Positions 1 to 6,446 are shown, counted from the stretch's first letter. The stretch: 8,176 nt of DNA from Verrucomicrobia bacterium UBA2460 (GCA_002342345.1 DDPU01000084.1:5857-14032), one strand, 5' to 3'. A program made the numbers and translations. The notes: generated by a model from the sequence alone, not told the origin.

Positions 1-98
1 GGGGTGTGGGCAAAGTTTGTTCGAGAGACATTCGGAGGTTGTTTGGGGCGGAGGGTGGAAGCGGTGGGCAGGAAAGGCTGGGAAGATAGAAATAGAGG

Positions 99-806
99 AT
101 GAGCCCAAGGCCGTGGGAGCAGGACAGCAGCTCCAAAAAGAAGGAGATGATCTCCTATAAGATTCTTGGACTGGGGCGGGAGATGAAGTCAAAACGGCGG
201 AGGACAGCCGCGGAGGACGCGGGTTTATACCGGTATATCGGGGAAGGAACGGCGGACCGCCCATGGATCAAGGTAACCAAGTCCGACTACCTGATCACCC
301 GGCGGATGGTGATGGTGGAACTGTTGGGGGGAAAACCGGCCGGGGATGCCGATCGATTGAGGATTGAAAGAAAAACCTACGACCGACTGGCGCGCAGCCA
401 GGAAAAAACGCTGGGGTTGCAGGAATCGTTTCGGCAGGCACATGGGCGAGGAATGACGGCACGGGAGTTGGAGTTGTACGGCCGTGCCGGGGGAATCGAT
501 CCGTTGCCCGCGGATCCCCGGACATCAGCTGCGGGAATCCGAAAACGACTGCTGGCGGAAGTGGTGGAAAAAGTGGAAAACCGGGTGAAAGGCGGCCAGA
601 TGAGGCTCCAAGAGGCATGGGCGGCCGTTGCGGGGGAAGAGGCGGCCCAGGAAACGGTCCTCGACCGGGTGGACGGTTTCAAGGGTGTCGCCTTCATCCG
701 CTGCCTGAGTTCCACCCGCAGGCACCAGTTGGCAAGAAAAGAGGATTTGAAGGAGAGGCTCTCGGCCCAGCTTGGCCTGAAGATCAGGAGACTGGCCTTC
801 CATTAG
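99..806 (+). CDS. DUF721/DciA-like protein with long N-terminal extension
   Basis: The last ~80 residues (about 155-235) read as a DUF721 domain. They show a helical lead-in, then QEAWAAVAGE (W174), a hydrophobic strand GVAFIRCLSSTRRHQLARK (195-213), a helix, and the terminal LGLKIRRLAF strand. DUF721 is the domain of DciA, which recruits or loads the replicative helicase DnaB in bacteria lacking DnaC/DnaI; that role here is inferred from family. Residues 1-150 are basic and charged, and I do not recognise them. The protein (235 aa) is longer than a minimal DUF721 protein. The start is uncertain: ATG 99 has AGAGG directly against it, and in-frame ATGs at 147 and 183 also follow GGAG-like runs. 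Residue 29 (ATG 183) begins the first plainly soluble, conserved-looking stretch. A reading frame open from base 1 ends in TGA at 100-102, overlapping ATG 99, but 34 codons are too few to call an upstream gene. The stop overlaps the stop of the convergent methyltransferase gene. Confidence 0.75.
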   Translation: MSPRPWEQDSSSKKKEMISYKILGLGREMKSKRRRTAAEDAGLYRYIGEGTADRPWIKVTKSDYLITRRMVMVELLGGKPAGDADRLRIERKTYDRLARSQEKTLGLQESFRQAHGRGMTARELELYGRAGGIDPLPADPRTSAAGIRKRLLAEVVEKVENRVKGGQMRLQEAWAAVAGEEAAQETVLDRVDGFKGVAFIRCLSSTRRHQLARKEDLKERLSAQLGLKIRRLAFH

Positions 807-1654
807 GCTTTTTTGCGGACCAGCCACACGGCTTCCTCTCCGCGGGGATCGTGATGGCGGCTGAGGCGCTGCAGTCGCGCCCTCCGAATCCAGACTTCAA
901 CCTGGGGGGCGGTGGGGCGCCGGGAGGAGAACACAACCACGGTTCCCCCCTTGGAGATCCAGCGTGCCTCAATGCGTGCCAGGTTCCTTTGCCGGGGATC
1001 GTGGAAAATTCCAAATTCCAGGCGGCCCTTGGGGGGCAGGGAACGGCTGTGCCGCACCGCGGCTTTCAGCCAGCGCCGGGTGGGGGCATTGTCGTATTGG
1101 GCAAGGAGGGGAAGAGCCCCGGACGGGCCGGCTCGTCCGGGAGAAAGGTTGGCGCTGAAAACAAGCATGTCTCCCCGTTTCATGGACCGGGAGATGCGGT
1201 GCAGCAAAGGCATCGGATCCAGGTTGGGAAGCACCCCGAAAAGGGAGAAGAGTCTTGGTCGGGGAATTCGGTACAGGCAGGAAGGAAGGAGGTTGGTCAG
1301 ATCGATTCGGAGAGATGATTTTTTCAGGCCGGGCAGGAGCCGGGCGGCTTGGCGGGCGAGGGTGAGGTTGGTGTCAGCGGCAAGCAGATGGGATGGATGA
1401 GGGAGTTTTCCAAGGAGAAGGGATTCCTTATGCCCATCGGCACAACCGAGGGCGATGAAGGAGTAGGGGCCGGTCAGTTTTTTCAGGAGGAATGGGGCGG
1501 GTTGCTGATAAAGAAGCCGGACGGCAGGCCGATGCAGGAAGGGGGAGCATGCGAGATGAACCTTTTTCCATAACCGACCCAGGGCGGGCGAGCTGTATAA
1601 GGCGGACGCGGGTAATTCGGGAATGGGGCGATCTGTCGCGGACTTCGGATTCAC
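803..1654 (-). CDS. EgtD-like SAM-dependent methyltransferase
   Basis: The 283-aa protein reads as a class I SAM methyltransferase resembling the EgtD / Methyltransf_33 family (histidine N-alpha-methyltransferase of ergothioneine synthesis). The SAM-binding glycine loop is IALGCADGHK (67-76), followed by AADTNLTLA (92-100), where the acidic residue that contacts ribose is expected. LFSLFGVLPNLDP (135-147) matches the EgtD STIGNFxP segment. QYDNAPTRRWL (186-196) matches its YND..G.T..F segment, and IFHDPRQRNLARIEARW (216-232) matches the F..DP...RIE segment. The protein ends in a typical WLVRKK strand. It is somewhat shorter than usual EgtD (~320 aa), and no egtB-type gene is nearby, so histidine as substrate is not supported; another amine-containing substrate is possible. 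The start is GTG (1652-1654), the first start after the upstream in-frame TAG, with no clear Shine-Dalgarno site. It lies ~100 bp downstream of the sigma gene on the same strand. Confidence 0.62.
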   Translation of the reverse strand: MNPKSATDRPIPELPASALYSSPALGRLWKKVHLACSPFLHRPAVRLLYQQPAPFLLKKLTGPYSFIALGCADGHKESLLLGKLPHPSHLLAADTNLTLARQAARLLPGLKKSSLRIDLTNLLPSCLYRIPRPRLFSLFGVLPNLDPMPLLHRISRSMKRGDMLVFSANLSPGRAGPSGALPLLAQYDNAPTRRWLKAAVRHSRSLPPKGRLEFGIFHDPRQRNLARIEARWISKGGTVVVFSSRRPTAPQVEVWIRRARLQRLSRHHDPRGEEAVWLVRKKA

Positions 1655-1755
1655 GGTTGATCGTAAACGCTATGCGGGATTGTGGGGGAAAAACACCATC
1701 GCCCAGCCCCGACTTGGTCGGCGCTAGGCGAGGGGGTCTCCGAAACCCGGGGTCG

Positions 1756-2679
1756 TCAGGCGAGGCGGACCAAGCCGCTGCGGCTGACAAGATTTCGAAA
1801 ATATTCCGGGAAGTTTTCCTCCTTGAGAAGGCGCTTGCGCAGCTTGGTCAAGGCGGCGTTTTGGATCTGGCGGATCCGCTCCCGGGTGACCTGAAGCTGC
1901 TCCCCCACCTCTTCCAAGGTCCGCTCGCGGCTGTCCCCCAGGCCGAAGCGGAGCTGGAGGATTTGAAGTTCGCGCGGGTTGAGGAAGTGGAGGCAGCGGG
2001 CGACCGCATCGCGGAGATCGTCCTTGGTGTGCTCCTCGGTCGGATCGATCGCCTCGGGATCGGCCAGCAGGTCAACGAGGGTTCCATCCTCGCCATCCTG
2101 CCCGATGGAGACGTCGAGGGAGACCGTGCCGGCGGAAACCTCGCGCAGCTTGGTGACCCGGTCGGGTTCCACCTGGAGTTCATCGGCCAGTTCGGCGTCG
2201 GTGGGCTCGCGGCCCAGTTCGTTCCCGAGGGCAGAGCTGACCCGGCGGAGGCGCTGGATCTTGTCGACAAGATGGACGGGGAGCCGGACAGTCTTGCCTT
2301 GGTTGGCGAGGGCCCGGCGGATGGACTGCTTGATCCACCAGCAGGCGTAGGTGCTGAATTTGACCCCACGGCTGGGCTTGAAGCGATCCACCGCCTTCAT
2401 CAGGCCGAGGTTGCCCTCGGAGATCAGGTCGAGGATGGGAAGGCCGCAATGGTTGTAGTCGGCGGCGATCTTCACCACGAGGCGGAGATTCGATTTGATC
2501 ATCAGCTCGCGGGCCCGGGCGTCTCCCCGGCGGACTCGGCGGGCGAGCTTCACCTCTTCGGCGCGGGTGAGGAGAGGGGTCTCACCGATGCCCTTGAGGT
2601 AGGACTGAAGGGCGGCGGGGAGATCTTTCTCCCGAACGACCGGTGCCTTCTCTCTGGTGACTTCCATGTTTGTTTTCAT
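1756..2679 (-). CDS. RNA polymerase sigma factor, sigma-70 family group 2
   Basis: This 307-aa factor directs RNA polymerase to promoters. It has region 1.2 (about 23-52, LQSYLKGIGETPLLTRAEE) and regions 2.1-2.4 (59-127), with DLISEGNLGLMKAVDRF, the core-binding and melting segment FSTYACWWIKQSIRRAL, and RLPVHLVDKI at the 2.4/3.0 boundary. Region 3 follows (about 140-185, LGREPTDAELADEL), then a region 3.2 loop with DLLADPEAIDPTEE (203-216). Region 4 (225-285) carries the -35-binding helix-turn-helix TLEEVGEQLQVTRERIRQIQNAALTKLR. There is no region 1.1 and no non-conserved insert between 1.2 and 2.1. This is the compact RpoS/SigB-like layout of a group 2 factor, not a full-length housekeeping RpoD. 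ATG 2677-2679 is used; ATG 2665-2667 is an alternative, and neither has a strong Shine-Dalgarno site. It is divergent from the exonuclease-ligase gene and upstream of the methyltransferase gene. Its target genes cannot be read from sequence. Confidence 0.93.
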   Translation of the reverse strand: MKTNMEVTREKAPVVREKDLPAALQSYLKGIGETPLLTRAEEVKLARRVRRGDARARELMIKSNLRLVVKIAADYNHCGLPILDLISEGNLGLMKAVDRFKPSRGVKFSTYACWWIKQSIRRALANQGKTVRLPVHLVDKIQRLRRVSSALGNELGREPTDAELADELQVEPDRVTKLREVSAGTVSLDVSIGQDGEDGTLVDLLADPEAIDPTEEHTKDDLRDAVARCLHFLNPRELQILQLRFGLGDSRERTLEEVGEQLQVTRERIRQIQNAALTKLRKRLLKEENFPEYFRNLVSRSGLVRLA

Positions 2680-2821
2680 ACAGGGTTAGATCGCCGCACT
2701 TGCAGAACGTTCGGACTTTTTTTAGGGAGGTCAAAAAATGTCAAGGGTAAGGACCTTAAAAACATTTATAAATCGTTGAATAGTAATAAAATAAAATATA
2801 TAAAAAAATGTGATTTTTTGA
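2680..2821. promoter_or_regulatory. AT-rich divergent intergenic region between sigma factor and exonuclease-ligase
   Basis: This 142-bp spacer drives both flanking genes. Base composition changes sharply: 2735-2821 is almost entirely A/T, while both flanking genes are GC-rich. For the - strand sigma gene, a consensus TTGACA reads at 2744-2739. No good -10 follows at 16-18 bp, only an A tract, with TAAAAA at 14 bp. GTCAA occurs twice with an exact 10-bp period (2730-2734 and 2740-2744), one helical turn apart, and could be a protein-binding site. A-tracts here would also bend the DNA. Confidence 0.45.
2776..2804 (+). promoter_or_regulatory. sigma-70 type promoter for the exonuclease-ligase gene
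   Basis: TTGAAT (2776-2781) and TATAAA (2799-2804) are separated by exactly 17 bp, inside the most AT-rich stretch of the window. The -35 matches consensus at 4 of 6 positions and the -10 at 5 of 6. Transcription would begin near 2811, leaving an ~11-nt leader to ATG 2822 or ~120 nt to GTG 2930. The AT-rich context makes chance matches likely, so confidence is moderate. Confidence 0.5.
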
Positions 2822-5605
2822 ATGAAAAAAAGAAAAAAACGGAACCGCCGCAAAAAAATCCGGGCGGGTGCTTCGTTTTGTCGGGACGGTCAACCCGGGT
2901 GTGGCTGGATTCGTGTATATTCCGTACCTGTGAAATCTGTCCCCGGCCCCACCGATTGGGTGATCGAACCGAAAGAGCGAGGACTCTTTCTTCCGCAGGT
3001 GAATCTTTGGATGGATCCCCAGCGACCGCAACGGCGGGCTTTCGTTTCGCACGCCCACTTCGATCATCTCGCCGCTCACGATGAGATTTTGGCAAGTCCG
3101 CCAACGGCACAATTCCTGAAGGCACGAACCCCCAAGGGCACGAAAATCCGGGAGATTCCCTTTGGTCATCCGTTTTCCCTGGGGGGCGGCGCGGTGCTCA
3201 AGCTGACACCTGCCGGCCATATCCTGGGTTCCGCGATGGCTTGGGTGGAGAGAAGAAAGCCCCTCCGGACGAGCCTGCTCTACACGGGGGATTTCAAATT
3301 GCGGCAAGGCGGATCCTCCGAGGTGTGCAAGCCGCTTGAGGCCGATGTCCTCGTGATGGAGACCACCTACGGCCTTCCGCGGTATCTCTTTCCTCCCGCC
3401 AGAAAGGTGATGGGAGATATTTTGGCCTTTTGCCGGGGTGCGATGGAGGACGGGGAAGTGCCGGTGTTACTGGGCTATTCCCTGGGAAAAAGCCAGGAGT
3501 TGCTGGCCGGACTGGCAAAAGCCGGTCTCCCCATCCTGGTCCATCCTTCCGTCCACCGAATGACAGGGATTTACCGTGAGCTGGGCGTGCAGTTTCCCGC
3601 AACGGAGGTCTGGAAAAAGTCGGGTAAAATGCCCTCAAAGGCGGTGCTGATCTTTCCTCCGCAGGCCGCGCATTCCGTGCAGTTGCGCGGAATTGCCAAC
3701 CGAAGGGTGGCGGCGGTGACGGGCTGGGCCATGGCTCCGGGAGCGAATTATCGGCTGGGTTGTGACGTGGCTTTTCCGCTTTCGGACCATGCCGACCATG
3801 CGGAGCTGAAGGAGATGGTGAAAAAGGTTTCCCCCCGGGAGATCCGGACGTTGCATGGTTTTGCCGCCGAGTTTGCGGCTGAATTACGGGAAGAGGGATG
3901 GAATGCCTGGCCGGTCGCGGGGGATACGCAGCTGTCGCTTTCCCTGCGGCCCACGGTACGGGGAAAGGAAGGCGCCGCGGGGGATTCCGGACCCGTTCCG
4001 AAATCGGAGTTCGGAACCTTCGTGCAAACGCTGGAGGATATTTCCTCCACCTTTCGGACCCGGACCAAGACCGAAAAACTGGCGGAACTTTTTACATCCC
4101 TCCCGCCTTCCTCGCTGGAAATCGCCGTCCGGATGCTTTCCGGAAAGGGTGTTTCGTTGCAGGCGGGAGTCGCGCTGATCCGGAGGGGGGTGTTGGAGGA
4201 AATGAAGCTGGATCCCCAGGTGTGGAGGGAGGCGTATGCACGGCATCAGGATTCGGCCCGGACCGTGGGGGAGCTTCTCAACGGCCGCTCCCGTCCGGAA
4301 AAATGGACGCTGGAGGCCGTGAGGCGGGATCTGGGGAAGTTGGCCAAAGAGAGGGGCCCGATGGCAAAACTTTCGATTTTGAAGAAGCTTTTTCGGGCGA
4401 TGCATCCGCTGGAGGGGACATGGCTTTTTAAAATCATCACCGGGGGACTGAGGGCCGGGGTACAGGAAGGGGTCGTCGAGGCGGCCTTGGCCAAAGCTTT
4501 TCACCGGCCCGTGGAGGAGGTGCGCCGGGCCCACATGCTGACGGGCGATCTGGCCAGGGCGGCCGATTTGGCGAAGAGGGGAAAATTGGGGGATGCCGAG
4601 CTGAAGCCGGGCGTGCCGGTCAAAGTGATGTTGGCCAGCCCGGAAAAAGACGCGGCTGCGGTCCTGGCGAGGTTGGCGGGAGCGGCGGCATGGGCGGAGG
4701 ACAAGTACGACGGTATCCGTGCTCAGATCCATTGGGGGGGTGAACAGCCGGAGATTTACAGCCGCGAGCTCAAACCGATCCATGAATCGTTTCCTGAACT
4801 GGTGGTGGCGGCCCGGAAGCTTCCCGGTGGGGGCATCCTCGACGGCGAGGTGCTGGCCTGGGAGGGGGGAAGGGCCCTGCCGTTCTCCCGTTTGCAAAGG
4901 CGGCTGGGGAGAAGGGAGCCGGATCTGTTTTTCCGGCAGGATGTACCGGTGGTCTTCGTGGCATTCGACTTGCTGGTCCACCGGGGAACGGGTTTTCTGC
5001 AGCAACCGTGGGAAAAGCGCAGAAAAAAGCTGGCCGAGTTGATGCGCAAGGCGCCGCCCGGGTTGCTTTTGGCCAAGGCCACCCCCGTGGAGGACGAGGC
5101 CGGCCTGGAGAAAAGATTCCTTGGGGCACGGGAGGCGGGGAACGAGGGTTTGATTGTGAAGCGTGCCGACAGCGCCTATCAGCCGGGCCAACGAGGTCAC
5201 CAATGGGTGAAACTAAAAAAGGCCCTGGCAACACTGGATGCCGTGGTGACGGCCGTGGAGTGGGGCCACGGAAAACGCCGGGGAATGCTTTCCGACTACA
5301 CCTTTGCGGTTCGGGATCGGAGAGGTGGGCTGAAAGTGATCGGTAAGGCCTACTCGGGGCTCACCGATGAGGAGCTGGCGGAGTGGACGGAGATTTTCCG
5401 GGAGATCACCGTGGAAGTGAAAAACCGCAGGCACCGCGTCCGGCCGGAAAAAGTGGTGGAGGTGGCGTTTGATTCCGTCCAGCGAAGTGACCGTCACGAT
5501 TCGGGATTCGCCCTGCGCTTTCCGAGAATTTTGCGGATGCGGGCCGACAAGAGGCCGGAGGATGCGGATACGATCGAGGAGGTGGAGAGGCTGGCGTCAG
5601 CCTGA
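2822..5605 (+). CDS. Fused MBL/beta-CASP DNA exonuclease and ATP-dependent DNA ligase
   Basis: This 927-aa polypeptide joins two DNA-repair enzymes. Residues ~45-375 form a metallo-beta-lactamase/beta-CASP nuclease like the ligase-associated DNA exonuclease. The metal-binding HAHFDH is at 77-82, with AGHILGS (H133), YTGDF (D157), a beta-CASP segment with GYSLGKSQE (218-226), SDHADH (321-326) and LHG (H345). Residues ~395-590 resemble the helical N-terminal DNA-binding domain of ATP ligases. The adenylation domain follows: motif I EDKYDGIR with nucleophile K628, SREL (647-650), ILDGEVLAW (E676), VAFDLL (713-718), EGLIVKR (775-781) and WVKLKK (795-800). An OB-fold (~801-927) ends with the RFPRILRMRADKRPEDADT motif-VI region. 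All key catalytic residues appear intact. The ligase half resembles the bacterial cisplatin-response ligase, not LigD: there is no polymerase domain. No Lhr helicase or metallophosphoesterase partner lies in the window. The start is uncertain: ATG 2822 gives an A-tract-encoded MKKRKKRNRRKK tail without homology, and GTG 2930 (residue 37) would start just before the nuclease fold. Neither has a clear Shine-Dalgarno site. Confidence 0.93.
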   Translation: MKKRKKRNRRKKIRAGASFCRDGQPGCGWIRVYSVPVKSVPGPTDWVIEPKERGLFLPQVNLWMDPQRPQRRAFVSHAHFDHLAAHDEILASPPTAQFLKARTPKGTKIREIPFGHPFSLGGGAVLKLTPAGHILGSAMAWVERRKPLRTSLLYTGDFKLRQGGSSEVCKPLEADVLVMETTYGLPRYLFPPARKVMGDILAFCRGAMEDGEVPVLLGYSLGKSQELLAGLAKAGLPILVHPSVHRMTGIYRELGVQFPATEVWKKSGKMPSKAVLIFPPQAAHSVQLRGIANRRVAAVTGWAMAPGANYRLGCDVAFPLSDHADHAELKEMVKKVSPREIRTLHGFAAEFAAELREEGWNAWPVAGDTQLSLSLRPTVRGKEGAAGDSGPVPKSEFGTFVQTLEDISSTFRTRTKTEKLAELFTSLPPSSLEIAVRMLSGKGVSLQAGVALIRRGVLEEMKLDPQVWREAYARHQDSARTVGELLNGRSRPEKWTLEAVRRDLGKLAKERGPMAKLSILKKLFRAMHPLEGTWLFKIITGGLRAGVQEGVVEAALAKAFHRPVEEVRRAHMLTGDLARAADLAKRGKLGDAELKPGVPVKVMLASPEKDAAAVLARLAGAAAWAEDKYDGIRAQIHWGGEQPEIYSRELKPIHESFPELVVAARKLPGGGILDGEVLAWEGGRALPFSRLQRRLGRREPDLFFRQDVPVVFVAFDLLVHRGTGFLQQPWEKRRKKLAELMRKAPPGLLLAKATPVEDEAGLEKRFLGAREAGNEGLIVKRADSAYQPGQRGHQWVKLKKALATLDAVVTAVEWGHGKRRGMLSDYTFAVRDRRGGLKVIGKAYSGLTDEELAEWTEIFREITVEVKNRRHRVRPEKVVEVAFDSVQRSDRHDSGFALRFPRILRMRADKRPEDADTIEEVERLASA

Positions 5606-5620
5606 ACGGAGCTAGGGTAT

Positions 5621-5656
5621 AAAAAAACGGGGCGGGGGATAAACCCCGCCCCGTTT
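5621..5656 (-). terminator. Intrinsic terminator of the RRM gene, possibly bidirectional
   Basis: A perfect 13-bp stem pairs 5625-5637 with 5644-5656 around a 6-nt loop; its core is ACGGGGCGGGG. Read on the - strand, the stem runs straight into seven T residues (5627-5621), a canonical Rho-independent terminator just downstream of the RRM stop codon. On the + strand only three T residues follow, so it may end transcription of the ligase gene less efficiently. Confidence 0.88.
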
Positions 5657-5675
5657 CCAATCGGAACGCTCGGCC

Positions 5676-6107
5676 TTAGCGGCTGTAGTCGTCGCGACGG
5701 GGACCGCGCGGGCCACGGCCATAGCCGCCGCCTCCGCCTCCACCGCCGTAACCACCCCCGCCACCACCGTAGCCGCGGCCACCGCCGCCTCCACCGCCGT
5801 AACCACGTCCGCCTCCACCACCACCGCCAAAGCCGCCCCCGCCGCCGGGTCCGCGTTCATCGCGGGGCCGGGCCACGTTGACCGTGAGGTTGCGGCCGCC
5901 GAAGTCCTTGCCGTGCATGCCGGTGACGGCTGCGTTGGCCTCGTCGGGGCTGGACATCGTCACGAACGCGAAGCCGCGGGAGCGGCCGGTGACGCGGTCG
6001 GAGATGATGGCCACTTCCGTGACCGTGCCGTGGGCCGAAAAGGCCTGTTTGAGTTCCTCGTCTGTCGCGGAGAACGGAAGGTTCCCCACATAGAGTCTGT
6101 TTTCCAT
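5676..6107 (-). CDS. Glycine-rich RRM RNA-binding protein
   Basis: A single RNA-recognition motif fills residues 1-80, with RNP2 LYVGNL (5-10) and RNP1 RGFAFVTM (44-51). Aromatic residues needed to stack on RNA bases are present at Y6, F46 and F48. A Gly-rich tail (87-131) repeats RGYGGGGG units, and the protein ends in the Arg-rich [14 protein letters not shown]. This is the layout of bacterial and cyanobacterial Rbp proteins, small single-strand RNA binders often linked to cold or stress adaptation; that role is inferred from family. The tail is expected to be disordered and to contribute non-specific RNA binding. The 143-aa length is normal for the family. The start ATG 6105-6107 follows an AAGGA about 12-13 nt upstream, longer than ideal. 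The strong terminator at 5621-5656 closes the gene. It is divergent from uppP, and its leader may be long because no obvious promoter lies close to the start. Confidence 0.93.
   Translation of the reverse strand: MENRLYVGNLPFSATDEELKQAFSAHGTVTEVAIISDRVTGRSRGFAFVTMSSPDEANAAVTGMHGKDFGGRNLTVNVARPRDERGPGGGGGFGGGGGGGRGYGGGGGGGRGYGGGGGGYGGGGGGGGYGRGPRGPRRDDYSR
5715..5849 (-). repeat. Coding tandem repeat for the Gly/Arg/Tyr-rich tail
   Basis: Near-repeats encode [10 protein letters not shown] and YGGGGGG units of the RRM protein tail. On the + strand they appear as imperfect CCGCC/CCACC runs broken by GTAACC or GTAGCC. Such a tract is prone to length change by slippage; differences in frame-preserving copy number would be expected between related strains. 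Confidence 0.8.
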
Positions 6108-6266
6108 GATGCTTTATTTTCCTTGATGGCTACCGGCTGGACGGCGTTGCTGAGCGTGCGCCCGTACCCCGGGCCACAAGGTGGGTTGGAACCTACCGGA
6201 CTGATTCAGTTTCCTCGCTCTAACTCGTATCATCGAACCTTGACCAAGCACCAACTCTGACCGGCC

Positions 6267-6329
6267 GGGGGCGGGGGGCAAGCAGATACTTGGGGTTACG
6301 GGGTTAAGGGATTTAGGGGTTAAGAGGGG
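6267..6329 (+). repeat. G-run repeats with G-quadruplex potential
   Basis: Five G runs sit at 6292-6295, 6300-6303, 6308-6310, 6316-6319 and 6326-6329, with loops of 4, 4, 5 and 6 nt (TTAC, TTAA, ATTTA, TTAAGA). This satisfies the usual four-run G-quadruplex pattern on the + strand. Two further runs of five and six G separated by one C lie at 6267-6278. The G-rich strand is the uppP coding strand. Confidence 0.65.
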
Positions 6330-6332
6330 ATT

Positions 6333-6353
6333 AGGATTAAGATGAAGATTAAG
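6333..6353 (+). repeat. 21-bp direct repeat, copy 1 (upstream of uppP)
   Basis: The core GGATTAAGATGAAGATTAAG, preceded by A, is identical to 7505-7525. It is itself built from ATTAAG/ATGAAG hexamers. Downstream similarity decays over about 15 bp. Together the two copies bracket uppP and the SbtA-type remnant. Confidence 0.85.
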
Positions 6354-6362
6354 GAAGTTTTC

Positions 6363-6398
6363 GGGGATCAACCCTTGTGCCGGTTGATTTATCTCCCC
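6363..6398 (+). promoter_or_regulatory. Inverted repeat / hairpin in the uppP upstream region
   Basis: ATCAACC (6367-6373) pairs perfectly with GGTTGAT (6382-6388) around an 8-nt loop. GGGG (6363-6366) can extend the pairing with CCCC (6395-6398) across a 6-nt one-sided bulge. No T tract follows, so it is not a standard terminator. It could be an operator palindrome or a leader structure ahead of uppP. Confidence 0.4.
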
Positions 6399-6446
6399 AA
6401 ACCGTTGGAGATGGAAGGTGGGGCGCTTTTCGGCTAGGAACGAGCG

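Larger units (their letters stand above)
6108..6446. promoter_or_regulatory. Divergent intergenic region between the RRM gene and uppP
   Basis: These 339 bp hold no gene that I can support. The RRM-proximal ~140 bp is mixed sequence that would form the RRM leader. On the - strand, TTGGTG then GATACG at 17-bp spacing (within 6228-6256) is only a weak promoter candidate. The centre holds G-run repeats (6267-6329), then the first copy of a 21-bp direct repeat (6333-6353), then a hairpin (6363-6398) before the uppP ribosome-binding site. No tRNA-like fold or clear + strand promoter was seen. Confidence 0.5.

Noticed and set aside
1..98. 3' end of an upstream gene overlapping ATG 99 by ATGA
   Set aside because: The frame is open but only 34 codons are visible, and a second frame is also open across the segment; no family signature can be recognised.
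617..1318. 233-codon Gly-rich open frame on + strand
   Set aside because: It overlaps the end of the DUF721 gene and is antisense to the methyltransferase; composition is low-complexity with no family match.
1655..1755. Terminator between sigma and methyltransferase genes
   Set aside because: Only a 5-bp stem (CCGAC/GTCGG) and a 6-bp stem with a wobble pair are seen, with no adjoining T tract.
1492..3084. 530-codon open frame on + strand
   Set aside because: It lies antisense to the clear sigma factor gene and has no recognisable motifs, and its 3' part crosses the AT-rich intergenic region. It is a GC-rich shadow of the - strand gene.
3884..5203. 439-codon open frame on - strand
   Set aside because: It is antisense to the catalytic domains of the exonuclease-ligase, with Pro/Arg/His-rich composition typical of a shadow frame.
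4004..5605. LigD-type non-homologous end-joining ligase
   Set aside because: There is no primase-polymerase domain and no Ku gene. The fused nuclease is an MBL/beta-CASP fold, not the LigD phosphoesterase, so the Lhr-cluster type ligase fits better.
5715..5849. CRISPR-like repeat array
   Set aside because: The repeats are short, unequal and in frame inside a coding Gly-rich tail, with no spacers or cas genes.
5612..5860. Ala/Val-rich 82-codon open frame on - strand
   Set aside because: It is an alternate frame of the Gly-rich repeat of the RRM gene and runs through its terminator.
6292..6329. Telomere-like GGGTTA repeats or linear replicon end
   Set aside because: Only a few degenerate units occur, internally between two chromosomal genes; low-complexity intergenic repeat is the simpler reading.
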